Origin: Sphingomonas sp. PP-F2F-G114-C0414
GTDB lineage: Bacteria; Pseudomonadota; Alphaproteobacteria; Sphingomonadales; Sphingomonadaceae
Reading direction: 5' to 3'
Assembly (NCBI RefSeq): GCF_003688595.1
Contig: NZ_RCWT01000009.1
Span: forward strand, 62,001 to 126,000
DNA: 64,000 bases
In this document: one piece after another, positions 8,478-18,760 of the stretch
Position numbering within the stretch: the first letter of the stretch is position 1
How the letters are laid out: each line of letters begins with the position of its first letter
Notes under the pieces: model-generated
Databases searched by the model: none
What the model was told of the DNA's origin: nothing
What the model saw: only the letters and a program-made list of their open reading frames with translations
Program-made: the position numbers and the translations under genes

Positions 8478-10070
8478 CTAGTGGTTGTCGTTTAACGCTG
8501 GCCATGTCAGATCGAACCTCTGGAGGTATTTTCTCAGCCGGTCGGCGTCATTGGAGGAGCTCCGCTTCGCCAGCGACGCGGCGAATAACATTCGCCCAGC
8601 CTCTGATAGCGAGCGGCTCCGGCGGCAGATGTCGATCACGTGGGCCAACTGAACACGGTCGAAGAGATCGAGCTCGGCCATTCGCTCTGCCGGCACAAGG
8701 CTGCCAAGCCCGTCGTCGACGGCGGTACCGGTCGACCATAGCCGTCTCAACCTAGCGATCTCCGACTCCACGCAAGAGGCGTCTATTCGTCCACTTGGAC
8801 TGAACGTCGCCATGCGGGTCACGCTTGACGCAAGATCCCGGAAATTGCCGGTCCAGCGCGCGTCAGGATGGGTGGCGAACGTCAGGTAACGGTCGCGCGC
8901 TTCCTTGTTGAACGTGACCCGCGTTCCTTCGCGTTCGGCGAAGCGGTCGAGTTCGTAATCCAGATTGGGGCCGATGTCCTCGTGGCGGTCGGCGAGACCG
9001 GGCAGGGCGAACGTCCACAAGTTGAGCCGCGCGTATAGGTCGTCGCGAAAGCGCCCGTCCGCTACGGCCCGGCCCAGTTCGCGGTTGGTGCCGGCCAATA
9101 GTTGGAAATCGGATGCTGCCTCGCTGTCTGCTCCCACTGGCAAGAAGCGCTTGTCCTCGATTGCGCGCAGGATCATGGCCTGCTCGTCGAGGCCAAGCTC
9201 GCCGATCTCGTCGAGAAACAGCATCCCCTTATCGGCCGTCCGCAACAGTCCGGCGCGATCGGCTGTTGCCCCGGTGAATGACCCCTTCTTGTGGCCGAAT
9301 AGAGCCGACATCGCGCTGTCGCCCTTCAGCGTGGCGCAGTTCACTTCGACGAACGCGCCCTTGACTTGGTGCTTCAGCCGCTTGAGGTCGTAGATGCGCC
9401 GAGCCAACTGGCTCTTGCCTGCACCGGTCGGACCCATCAGCAGGACCGGCGCGCGCGAGCGGGTGGCGACCTGCTCGATTTCGTCGATCATCGCGTTAAA
9501 GGCGCGGTTGCGCGTCTCGATCCCCGACTTCAGGAACGAGGTGCTCTCGGCGCTTGCGGCGCTGAAGCGGGTGGCGATGCTGTCGTAACGCGAAAGGTCG
9601 AGGTCGATCGCGTTCCATGTGCCAGCGGGCTCGGCCGTTCCCCGCCGCGGCTGCGTTTGGAGTAGGCGGCCCGGGAGGTAGTGCGCCTCCGTCAGGAGGA
9701 AAAGGCAGATCTGCGCCACGTGCGTGCCGGTAGTGATGTGGACCAGATAGTCCTCCGCCTCCGGATCGAACGGCGATCCACGAACGAAATCGAGGAGCTT
9801 GCCGTAAACCTCCTCGAAGTCCCAAGCGTCGGCAAAGTCGATCAAATAGGGCTCGACCCGCGTCTCGGGCGACACGGACCGGATGTCCTCGGCGACAAAC
9901 TCCGCCAGGCGGCGGTGCGGCGTACCATGCAGGAGCACGAAGCGATCGACCCGCAAATCCTCTTGCATCACGATACCGACGGAGGGGCGCCACTTGCTCC
10001 AACGGGACGCGTCCGGCTTGCTGCCGTCCAACGTCGAACCGAGAAATCCGATAACAACCAAAGGCTTCAT
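8478..10070 (-). CDS. rtcR: RtcR, sigma-54-dependent activator of the RNA-repair operon
   Basis: 530 residues, matching RtcR length. The N-terminal region (about 1-180) is the CARF-like RtcR sensor: MKPLVVIGFLGSTLD, VLLHGTPHRRLAEFV, and EDYLVHITTGTHVAQICLFLLTE. It should bind an RNA-derived ligand such as a 2',3'-cyclic-phosphate terminus. The AAA+ domain follows, with Walker A GPTGAGKS, Walker B MLFLDEIGEL, and the sigma-54 contact loop GSFTGA in place of the common GAFTGA. A helical C-terminus (RVQLAHVIDICRRSRSLSEAG) is the DNA-binding end. ATG at 10070 has AGGA upstream. Divergent from rtcBA, whose promoter is of sigma-54 type. Confidence 0.93.
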   Translation of the reverse strand: MKPLVVIGFLGSTLDGSKPDASRWSKWRPSVGIVMQEDLRVDRFVLLHGTPHRRLAEFVAEDIRSVSPETRVEPYLIDFADAWDFEEVYGKLLDFVRGSPFDPEAEDYLVHITTGTHVAQICLFLLTEAHYLPGRLLQTQPRRGTAEPAGTWNAIDLDLSRYDSIATRFSAASAESTSFLKSGIETRNRAFNAMIDEIEQVATRSRAPVLLMGPTGAGKSQLARRIYDLKRLKHQVKGAFVEVNCATLKGDSAMSALFGHKKGSFTGATADRAGLLRTADKGMLFLDEIGELGLDEQAMILRAIEDKRFLPVGADSEAASDFQLLAGTNRELGRAVADGRFRDDLYARLNLWTFALPGLADRHEDIGPNLDYELDRFAEREGTRVTFNKEARDRYLTFATHPDARWTGNFRDLASSVTRMATFSPSGRIDASCVESEIARLRRLWSTGTAVDDGLGSLVPAERMAELDLFDRVQLAHVIDICRRSRSLSEAGRMLFAASLAKRSSSNDADRLRKYLQRFDLTWPALNDNH

Positions 10071-10100
10071 CGTTATCCTGTGGAATAAACTATGATCCTT

Positions 10101-10118
10101 GTCGATCGATTACTCGAC
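10101..10118. promoter_or_regulatory. Candidate RtcR upstream activating site
   Basis: Inverted repeat GTCGA-N8-TCGAC placed about 90 nt upstream of the sigma-54 promoter and just before rtcR, where an enhancer-binding protein would be expected to sit. Only one copy is evident, so the assignment rests on position and dyad symmetry. Confidence 0.3.
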
Positions 10119-10205
10119 TGCAAGACTTTGAAGCGGAGGCGAGAGAGCGGGTAAATATTGATTAAAAACAACGAGCTATAGGATTTGTGATCAACCCGGG
10201 AGCAT

Positions 10206-10221
10206 TTGGCACGCCATCTGC
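10206..10221 (+). promoter_or_regulatory. Sigma-54 (-24/-12) promoter of rtcBA
   Basis: The sequence TTGGCACGCCATCTGC has the invariant GG (10208-10209) and GC (10220-10221) exactly 10 nt apart, matching TGGCACG-N4-YTGCA at nearly every consensus base. It is oriented toward rtcB and lies between the divergent rtcR and rtcB. Expected transcription start is about 10232-10234, leaving a 5' leader of roughly 100 nt. Confidence 0.85.
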
Positions 10222-10273
10222 AAAAGTTGTGAGCGTCGGGTCGAATGGTATCGAACAGCCCGACACCGCGGCC

Positions 10274-10301
10274 GGGGTGGCTGGAATAGGTCAGCCACCC
10301 C
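10274..10301 (+). promoter_or_regulatory. Strong hairpin in the rtcB 5' leader
   Basis: Perfect 10-bp stem GGGGTGGCTG / CAGCCACCCC with an 8-nt loop, inside the predicted leader between the sigma-54 start and the rtcB ribosome site (GGAGG near 10328). No U-run follows, so it is not a typical terminator. It could stabilise or regulate the mRNA, or be a processing site. Confidence 0.5.
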
Positions 10302-10334
10302 AATCCGCGACAAGACAGAGTACCGGAGGCGACC

Positions 10335-11558
10335 ATGACGACCAATTATGACTTCCATGCCGTCGAGGGCGGCGTACCGATCAAGATGTGGACGCGCGGC
10401 GTTCCGGTCGACGACAAGGCGCGAGCGCAGCTGGCCAGCGCTGCGCGGATGCCGTTCGTCTTCAAGCATGTTGCCGTTATGCCCGACGTGCATGTCGGCA
10501 TCGGCGCCACCATTGGCTCGGTCATTGCGACCAAGGGCGCGGTGATCCCCGCGGCGGTCGGCGTCGATATCGGCTGCGGCATGATGGCGGCGCGGACCTC
10601 GCTGACCGCCAGCGACCTGCCCGACAATCTGGAGGGAGTTCGCGCCGCGATCGAACGCGCGGTGCCGGTCGGCCGCGACGTCAAGATGGGCAAGCGCGAT
10701 CCGGGATCGTGGGGGGATCCGCCTGCCGCGATCGTCGAGGCATGGGCGACGCTTGCCGGGCGTTTCGGGAAGATCGTCGCCAAATATCCGAAGCTGGGCA
10801 AGGCCAACAATCTGGTCCACCTCGGGACGCTCGGCACCGGCAACCACTTCATCGAAGTCTGCCTGGATACCGAACAGCGGGTTTGGGTGATGCTTCACTC
10901 GGGCTCGCGCGGCGTCGGCAATGCGATCGGTACGTTCTTCATCGAGCTGGCGAAGCAGGACATGCGCAAGTGGTTCCTGAACCTGCCCGACGAAGACCTC
11001 GCCTATTTCCCGGAGGGCACCGACCATTTCGACGATTATGTCGAGGCGGTCGGCTGGGCGCAGGACTATGCGGCGCTCAACCGGCGGATGATGATGACCA
11101 ACGTGATCCGGGCGATGCGCGGCGTCATCGCCAAGCCGTTCGATGCGGAGCTGGAGGCGATCAACTGCCATCACAACTATGTTGGGCGGGAGAACCATTT
11201 CGGCCAGAACGTGCTCGTGACCCGCAAGGGCGCGGTGCGCGCTGCGACCGGCGTCATGGGGATCATTCCCGGATCGATGGGCGCCAAGTCGTTCATCGTT
11301 CGCGGGCTTGGCAACAAGGAGGCTTTCGACAGCTGTTCGCATGGCGCCGGGCGGGTGATGAGCCGGACCCAGGCGAAGCGCGAGGTCACGCTGGCGGAGC
11401 ACGTCGCCGCGACCGAGGGTGTCGCCTGCCGCAAGGACCAGGGCGTGATCGACGAGAGCCCGCGCGCCTACAAGCCGATCGAGGCCGTGATGGCGGCGCA
11501 ATCCGATCTCGTCGAGATCGTGCATACGCTCAAGCAGGTGGTGTGCGTCAAAGGCTGA
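10335..11558 (+). CDS. rtcB: RtcB RNA-splicing/repair ligase
   Basis: 407 residues, essentially the length of E. coli RtcB. It joins 2',3'-cyclic phosphate (via 3'-phosphate) ends to 5'-OH ends using GTP and Mn2+. Family motifs are all present: VMPDVHVGIGATIG, GVDIGCGMMAAR (metal-binding Cys), GTGNHFIEV, HSGSRGVGN, NCHHNYVG, and DSCSHGAGRVMSR, whose His is the one guanylylated. ATG at 10335 follows GGAGGCGACC. First gene of the rtcBA operon, divergent from rtcR. Confidence 0.96.
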   Translation: MTTNYDFHAVEGGVPIKMWTRGVPVDDKARAQLASAARMPFVFKHVAVMPDVHVGIGATIGSVIATKGAVIPAAVGVDIGCGMMAARTSLTASDLPDNLEGVRAAIERAVPVGRDVKMGKRDPGSWGDPPAAIVEAWATLAGRFGKIVAKYPKLGKANNLVHLGTLGTGNHFIEVCLDTEQRVWVMLHSGSRGVGNAIGTFFIELAKQDMRKWFLNLPDEDLAYFPEGTDHFDDYVEAVGWAQDYAALNRRMMMTNVIRAMRGVIAKPFDAELEAINCHHNYVGRENHFGQNVLVTRKGAVRAATGVMGIIPGSMGAKSFIVRGLGNKEAFDSCSHGAGRVMSRTQAKREVTLAEHVAATEGVACRKDQGVIDESPRAYKPIEAVMAAQSDLVEIVHTLKQVVCVKG

Positions 11559-11565
11559 CGCACAC
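11541..11565 (+). promoter_or_regulatory. Hairpin spanning the rtcB stop codon
   Basis: Perfect 10-bp stem GTGTGCGTCA / TGACGCACAC with a 5-nt AAGGC loop. The right arm contains the rtcB TGA (11556-11558), and rtcA begins about 25 nt downstream. It could slow terminating ribosomes, protect the upstream message or tune rtcA expression. Confidence 0.5.
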
Positions 11566-11590
11566 CATGTCCGAACGAGAAAGAACGACA

Positions 11591-12604
11591 ATGATCGAGA
11601 TCGACGGCTCAGAAGGCGAGGGCGGGGGGCAGGTCGTTCGCAATGCGTGCGCGCTGTCGCTGGTCACCCGCTCTCCCTTCCGGATCACCAAGGTCCGCGG
11701 TGGACGCGAGAAGCCGGGACTGATGCGTCAGCACGTTACCGCAATTGAGGCTGCATGCACCATCGGTGGCGCGACGTGCGAGGGACTGACCGTAGGATCG
11801 TCCGAAATCCTTTTTCGTCCCGGCCAGGTCGCCGCCGGGGACTATCACTTTGCCGTGGGGACGGCGGGATCGACCGGTCTGGTGTTGCAGACGGTATTGA
11901 TGCCGCTCGTTCTCGCGGATCGGCCGTCGCGACTAGTGCTCGAAGGCGGCACACATAACATGCTCGCGCCGCCCTTCGACTTCATCGCCAAAAGCTTCCT
12001 TCCCATCATAAATCGGATGGGCCCGACCGTCACAGTGCGGCTCGTCAGGCCCGGCTTCTATCCGCGTGGCGGCGGTCGGATCGAAGTCGACATAACGCCT
12101 GCTCCGCTCCGTGCTATCGACTGCGTCGACCGGGGCGTGCTGGTTGATCGTTCGGCGTTGGCAATGTTCGCGGCGATCCCGCCGGGGGTCGCCGACCGCG
12201 AAGTCGCGATCGCTCGCAAGCTGCTCGCATGGCCCGACGACGCTTTTACCGTCAGAGAGCTCCCCGAGAGCCAGGGGCCGGGCAACATCCTTCTGCTGGA
12301 GGCCGCCTTCGAGCATGTGACCGAAGTGGTTAGCGGTTTCGGCAAGCTCGGCGTGTCGGCGGAAAGGGTAGCGCAGACTGCGGTGGGTCGCATGACCGGT
12401 TACCTCGCATCGGACGCGTTCGCCGGTCCGTATCTGGCCGACCAACTGCTTCTTCCGTTTGCCTTGGCGGGCGGGGGCACGTTCACGACAGTGAAACCGA
12501 GCCAGCACAGCTACACGGCCGCAGCGGTTATCGAACGCTTCCTTGGTCGGCGTTGCGGTTTTGCGCAGCTGCCCTCGGGAACTCACCGTGTGGAGGTGCG
12601 GTAA
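11591..12604 (+). CDS. rtcA: RtcA, RNA 3'-terminal phosphate cyclase
   Basis: 337 residues from ATG 11591 (MIEIDGSEGEGGGQ), the canonical RtcA start, with GAGAAAG upstream. An in-frame ATG at 11567 would add eight residues and is an alternative. The nucleotide-binding GEGGGQVVRNACALSL, the RGGREKPGLMRQH segment, FYPRGGGRIEV and FALAGGGTFTTVKPSQHSYTAAAVIERFL (which carries the adenylylated His) are present. It converts RNA 3'-phosphates to 2',3'-cyclic phosphates with ATP. Co-transcribed with rtcB. The long in-frame extension back to 10388 is only the alternative frame of rtcB. Confidence 0.94.
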   Translation: MIEIDGSEGEGGGQVVRNACALSLVTRSPFRITKVRGGREKPGLMRQHVTAIEAACTIGGATCEGLTVGSSEILFRPGQVAAGDYHFAVGTAGSTGLVLQTVLMPLVLADRPSRLVLEGGTHNMLAPPFDFIAKSFLPIINRMGPTVTVRLVRPGFYPRGGGRIEVDITPAPLRAIDCVDRGVLVDRSALAMFAAIPPGVADREVAIARKLLAWPDDAFTVRELPESQGPGNILLLEAAFEHVTEVVSGFGKLGVSAERVAQTAVGRMTGYLASDAFAGPYLADQLLLPFALAGGGTFTTVKPSQHSYTAAAVIERFLGRRCGFAQLPSGTHRVEVR

Positions 12605-12899
12605 GCGACCAGACGCAGCTACTACCCCATTTTACACGCTTTTCCCCCCACCTCGCCCGCGGTCTTTTCGAGGCGCAAAAGGTGCGATTGATCAGCGACC
12701 TAAAAACGGCCTAGGTCCTAGCCCGGTTCGCCTGCTGCAAGGTCCTCGCAACGGTGCGATCTGGTGCAGTTTTCGAGCGTTGGGTGAACAGGTTTGAAAC
12801 CTGCCAGCCGGTGCGTCAAACCCCGCATGCGATCTCCTGATAAGGCTTTGCATGCAGTCGACGAACTGGCGTTTACAGTAGGTGCATCGTTTCCGTTTA
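12605..12899. other. rtcA 3' flank, no supported gene
   Basis: About 295 nt before the convergent orphan gene. It includes a short perfect dyad CAGGTTT-G-AAACCTG near 12789-12803. I looked for a Y-RNA-like transcript, as found beside rtcBA in some enterobacteria, and saw no convincing tRNA-like fold. Confidence 0.35.
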
Positions 12900-13658
12900 C
12901 TATGGAAATGGAAGATGCTCTAAAAGTTTTGCCGCATCGCCAGCGTGCTCGATTAACTTAGTTCCTGCCTCTAAAGCTTGGTCAATTTGAGTCAATCGAC
13001 TCAGCCATTCACCTAACTTCACTAATAAAGATTTTTTGGGTTCGTCAGCTTTTGAAGCCTCTTTAGGTGCAACCGCATCTGCCTTTGCACGACTGACGCT
13101 GAAAACTAAACTCCAATATGTTTCGAGGGCGGCCTCCATTCCGAAGACTGGAATATGTCGAAGCAAAGTGGCGAGTGCCGCCATCTTTTTTTTCAGTATT
13201 TCTACTACGGCAGGATCTACCCCCGACCAATCGATACTAGCAGAAAAGTTGTCAATCTCTGATGCGAGATCATCTGCTTCAGGGATATGCTCCACCTTTG
13301 GTTGCGCGCCAACCGCCAACAGAGCCATGGAAATATACCCTACATAAACCCGGAGCATATCGGCAGTGATAGGAATGGGCTCAGCTAAAAACTCCGGACG
13401 AAACGCCCTCTTGAGTATACCGACAACCCTCAATAGTGGCTCAACTATTTCCCCTGATATAGCCCTTTCTCTAATTTCAGTCTCTGCACCATCCAAGCTT
13501 TCTTTCAGCATTGCAGCGATTTGTAGGTCTAGGCCCCCCGCGTTCTCAGGAGATATCCGCTGTATTATGAAAACAGGGGTTACGGACGAGTTGTCAATCA
13601 CAAGCTCAGCAAGCTTTAGCATCCCGAGGACGCATCGTAAGCCTTGGTAGTCCATCAT
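12900..13658 (-). CDS. Orphan protein of unknown function, AT-rich (acquired) gene
   Basis: 252 residues with GGGGG just upstream of the tandem ATGs at 13658. Codon composition is clearly AT-richer than the neighbours (many AAA, GAA, TTT and ATT codons), a sign of recent acquisition. The protein is mostly predicted helical (LKLAELVIDNSSVTPVFIIQRISPEN; AAMLKESLDGAETEIRERAISG). It has a Lys/Ala/Glu linker (KADAVAPKEASKADEPKK) about 50 residues from the end and a short helical tail. No signal peptide, membrane span or catalytic motif is recognised. It lies near a tRNA-derived attachment scar, so it is probably island cargo. Confidence 0.6.
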   Translation of the reverse strand: MMDYQGLRCVLGMLKLAELVIDNSSVTPVFIIQRISPENAGGLDLQIAAMLKESLDGAETEIRERAISGEIVEPLLRVVGILKRAFRPEFLAEPIPITADMLRVYVGYISMALLAVGAQPKVEHIPEADDLASEIDNFSASIDWSGVDPAVVEILKKKMAALATLLRHIPVFGMEAALETYWSLVFSVSRAKADAVAPKEASKADEPKKSLLVKLGEWLSRLTQIDQALEAGTKLIEHAGDAAKLLEHLPFP

Positions 13659-13939
13659 TCCCCCAGGTCGTGTTCGATCGATTTAGTGTTTGAATTGAAC
13701 GAAATACTATCGTGCCAATCGCCGTCAACCTCACACCGACAAAACACCTTACAACTTTACGGGCATCTGTTGGAAATTCGGCACCGAAATTGCGCATCCC
13801 CTCCAGGATGCACGGGACGGCGCAAGCCGGCACGCTCACCCGCGGTCGCTGGATGTTGAACCTGTGGGGTTCGGGGGCTCGGGGGCTTGGTGGAGCCTCA
13901 AACTGCGCACGCCATAGGCGTTCCTTCTATATTTATATC

Positions 13940-14683
13940 TTACAGGGCCTCTGTGTGACCGCTCGGCGGATTTGCACTATCAACGAAAACGCGGACGCGG
14001 GCGAGGATGGCGCGCAGCTCGGGACTTTGGACCTCGGCGATCACGTCGTCGATGGTTGCGGTGTCTAGCTTCTTCTGGCGTGCAAGCTTCTCGGCAACGG
14101 CGCGTACGAACTCGCTGGGCTTACGGAGCATGCGGCGAACGCACTCACGCACTGTCGGTGGCTGTAGCAGGATGAAGGCGTTAGCGATCTGCTCGCTCTG
14201 CTGTTCGTCAGGCTCGGCATTCTCGATCGGTACGCAGCGCCGGATCCAGTCGAGGAACCCACAGGCCTTCAGTCGATCGAGGGCCTCACCGACGGCGCTG
14301 CGCGACCGGTGTATCTTGTCCGCGATCCACTGATAGGTCGGATCGAGCCGGCCGTCCTTACGACCGCGAAGGCGAAGCAGACAGCGCAGCACTTCGAGGC
14401 CGATCGCGCCCAGGGCACCGTTGCGCTTTCCCGGTAGCTTGGTCTCATGGTCGAACGCCTCGGCCGCGCGCATCCGCGCATTGTGTTCGGTCTTCGGAAA
14501 CATGTTGTGCGTGCGCCAGAGGGACCCCTCGGACCCACCGGCATTGTGGCTGTTGCGGCGCACTGGCGAGTTTGACCGTGCGCGGTCGCGGATGCCGGTG
14601 GTGACTTCGCTAAAGGAGCGGGCAATGTTGCTCGTGCCGGAAGGAGCGCGGGGGGAAGTGGCGGCGGGCAGTGAATTCGACAT
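13940..14683 (-). CDS. Helix-turn-helix (winged-helix) protein, replication-initiator-like
   Basis: 247 residues. After a disordered Ser/Arg/Asn-rich N-terminus (about 1-60) comes a winged-helix module: GAIGLEVLRCLLRLRGRKDG, DPTYQWIADKIHRSRSAVGEALDRLKACGFLDWIRR. It resembles the MarR/GntR-like HTH proteins of unknown role carried by sphingomonad plasmids and islands, some annotated as replication proteins. The helical C-terminus (FVRAVAEKLARQKK) is unassigned. The start is uncertain: 14683 is the longest, while a later Met near residue 62 (MFPKTEHN) is plausible. It ends the segment just before the tRNA fragment, consistent with being part of a mobile element. Confidence 0.6.
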   Translation of the reverse strand: MSNSLPAATSPRAPSGTSNIARSFSEVTTGIRDRARSNSPVRRNSHNAGGSEGSLWRTHNMFPKTEHNARMRAAEAFDHETKLPGKRNGALGAIGLEVLRCLLRLRGRKDGRLDPTYQWIADKIHRSRSAVGEALDRLKACGFLDWIRRCVPIENAEPDEQQSEQIANAFILLQPPTVRECVRRMLRKPSEFVRAVAEKLARQKKLDTATIDDVIAEVQSPELRAILARVRVFVDSANPPSGHTEAL

Positions 14684-14882
14684 CGTGTCGGCTCCCGAAG
14701 GAAGTCGATGGCAGGCAATCGGCCGGCGCTAGGGCGGGATTGCGGGGCTCGATGTCGATGGTCTCGCCTCCGGTGCGTTTCCGGTGCAGCCCGTTTTGGA
14801 TAACGGATTTCTGCGGGCTAGAAGGTGCGGGGCTCTAGAGTTTCCCGAGCAAGAACGTTAGAAGTCCGGGCTAACGGCTTCG

Positions 14883-14927
14883 TTCGTAATGCGGGGGTCA
14901 CAGGTTCGAGTCCTGTAAGCGGCACCA
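14883..14927 (+). tRNA. 3' half of a tRNA-Thr(CGU): attachment-site scar
   Basis: From 14883 the sequence reads as an anticodon loop TTCGTAA (anticodon CGT), a 3' anticodon strand, a variable loop, a perfect T-arm (ACAGG-TTCGAGT-CCTGT, 14900-14916), an acceptor strand AAGCGGC, discriminator A and encoded CCA (14925-14927). The matching 5' acceptor GCCGCTT and a D-arm are absent upstream, and the 5' anticodon strand fits poorly. It is therefore not a working tRNA but the portion typically duplicated by P4-type integrases. A broken P4-type integrase starts about 120-150 nt downstream in the same orientation. Confidence 0.75.
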
Positions 14928-15043
14928 GTCCATATAGAGAACATCTCTGGAAAACCGCAGAAATCTGCGGTAAACTGCTCATCAGTGTTCCCACGAAATC
15001 TCACTTTGTTCCGCCGTGGCCCACCTGAAAGGGGCCACTAATC

Positions 15044-15376
15044 ATGGGGCCACGAACGGTGCAGGAGGCGTGCCCCATGCTTATGGTTGTGCAGAATCGG
15101 GCGCTGAAACCGGCAGAGCGTCTTTATAAAGTTGCTGATGTCGATAGGCTGTATCTGCTGGTGCAGCCATCCGGCGCACTGCTCTGGCGCTTTCGCTACA
15201 GATGCTGTGGTATCGAGCGGAAGCTCTCACTCGGGTTGGTAGAACGGGCACGAGTGCACTGTGCTTCTCGTTTTGCGTTCTTCCCTGGGGCTTCAGATCG
15301 ATCGTCGGGGCGCCCGGCGACCACCGCTCCCGAGGTAGCAGCTCGGCATTGGCCGCGTGGTTCCGTGCCGCGATAA
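15044..15376 (+). pseudogene. int: P4-type tyrosine integrase, N-terminal remnant
   Basis: From about 15077 the frame reads MLMVVQNRALKPAERLYK, then VDRLYLLVQPSGALLWRFRY and GIERKLSLGLV. This is the arm-type DNA-binding domain (DUF4102) of phage-P4-like integrases (RALKPxxKPYKL...GLYLLVxPSGSKLWRxKYR...KxLSLG). Homology stops after about 60 residues, and the core-binding and catalytic domains (R..H-x-x-R..Y) are absent, so the gene is broken. It sits directly after the tRNA-Thr 3' fragment, the usual place and orientation for such an integrase. Confidence 0.75.
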
Positions 15377-15585
15377 GTTGCGCGATTGAAGCCTCGGTCG
15401 CGGCTCGCGCCGAGAATGCGAAATGGTGATTTCACCTTTATCGTTACGCCATTCGATAGGCTGCTGCTTGGACTAGGCGCGTCACGCGTGAACGAAAATT
15501 GACGCGCATGCCATCGCGCATGTCGAGCCATGGCTAAGCGGTCGTTAGGCGCTTAAGGCCTGCTCTGCATTGAGAATGCAACGAC

Positions 15586-15936
15586 CTAAGCAAGGCGGCT
15601 CGCAATCGTGTCGGCGGAGGCGTGCGTGCTGCCCCACTCGATTTTATAGTCGGCGATCCCGTCGGTCAGCAGGTACGCCTTTGTCTGGGTGAGCGATTGG
15701 CCGCACGCTTGGCAAAATGCTGGAGCTTCGCCTTTGTCAGCGAGATGCATCTTATCGAGGAACAGGATCGTAACATCCGGTTCTAGCGTATTGAGCTATA
15801 ACAGCGCGGTGCGGATCGCCGATCGATGAGGAAGGGCTGATCGGGGTCTCGCCATCAGGGCTGGTGCAGCCCCGCCCGCGATCGCGCTCACCTTGGCTGC
15901 TAGAGCCGTTTGCGCGAACGACCGGTTAAAGGTCAT
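15586..15936 (-). pseudogene. Decayed gene with in-frame stop, unknown product
   Basis: Reading minus from the ATG at 15936, a 117-codon frame is interrupted by one TAG (15796-15798). The part after the stop looks coding: LNTLEPDVTILFLDKMHLAD, GEAPAFCQACGQSLTQTKAYLLTD, IEWGSTHASADTIASRLA, with a CxxC pair. No family is recognised. It lies in the decayed stretch between the integrase remnant and katG, so it is probably island debris; a shorter live gene starting after the stop is less likely because no start codon or ribosome site fits. Confidence 0.4.
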
Positions 15937-16173
15937 CTAAATCTTCCCGCCGCGACCTCCTTACAGGTCGTATAGTCCTGTTTGGTATTGCTCAGAACTC
16001 AGCGTAGTTATCAATGTGGCGGTAAGCCGAGGCTATAGTGAGCCGCCCGGTGGAAAGTACAGACAGAGTAATGATCGGAACTTATCTATTATAAATCTGG
16101 TCAGTGGCGGATAAGTCGTGGTCTTCCGGAACCTTTCCCGAAGTACCACGGCCTATCCACCCGCTAAAGTAGC

Positions 16174-18399
<2,226 letters not shown>

Positions 18400-18760
18400 C
18401 TTGGCGTCCTCTCTCGATGAGTATTCCGTGCTTGCACTGAAGATGCAGGATTTGACGGACATTTGTCCAATCGATTATTCGGGAAGGATCGATCATACCA
18501 GTCGATCACAGGTGGTTGTCGAGCAAGCCGTCCCGGTGTGTATCGCCGCCATGACGCGCGTTCAGAGCGCCGAGTTACAGCGCGAAACACGCACGCTCGA
18601 CGTGGGAGATCGTCTCGGTCACGTTGGCCGAGTGATAGCGGACACCGGTCACTACAGCATCTCAACCCGCGCCCACGTACCGGCAGCGGATATAAAGGGG
18701 ACTCGTCGACAGGCTCTTGGCCGCTCGCGGGGCGGGTTCGCACTTGGTCGTTCCAATGCG
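18400..18760. other. katG upstream region / 3' flank of the phosphoesterase gene, no gene
   Basis: About 360 nt holding the katG promoter region. Open frames on both strands here are short, lack ribosome sites and overlap the flanking genes. No clear operator or terminator was picked out. Confidence 0.35.

Noticed and set aside
8478..10070. CARF-like sensor domain as a hint of a CRISPR locus
   Set aside because: The protein is RtcR and no direct-repeat array or cas genes are present in the window.
10388..11590. Long in-frame extension upstream of rtcA
   Set aside because: It is the second frame of rtcB; its Arg/Gly/Gln-rich composition is typical of a GC-rich shadow, and RtcA homology begins at 11591.
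12605..12899. Possible Y RNA or other small RNA downstream of rtcA
   Set aside because: Only a 7-bp dyad and scattered GGTTCG-like words; no cloverleaf-like or Ro-binding fold could be drawn.
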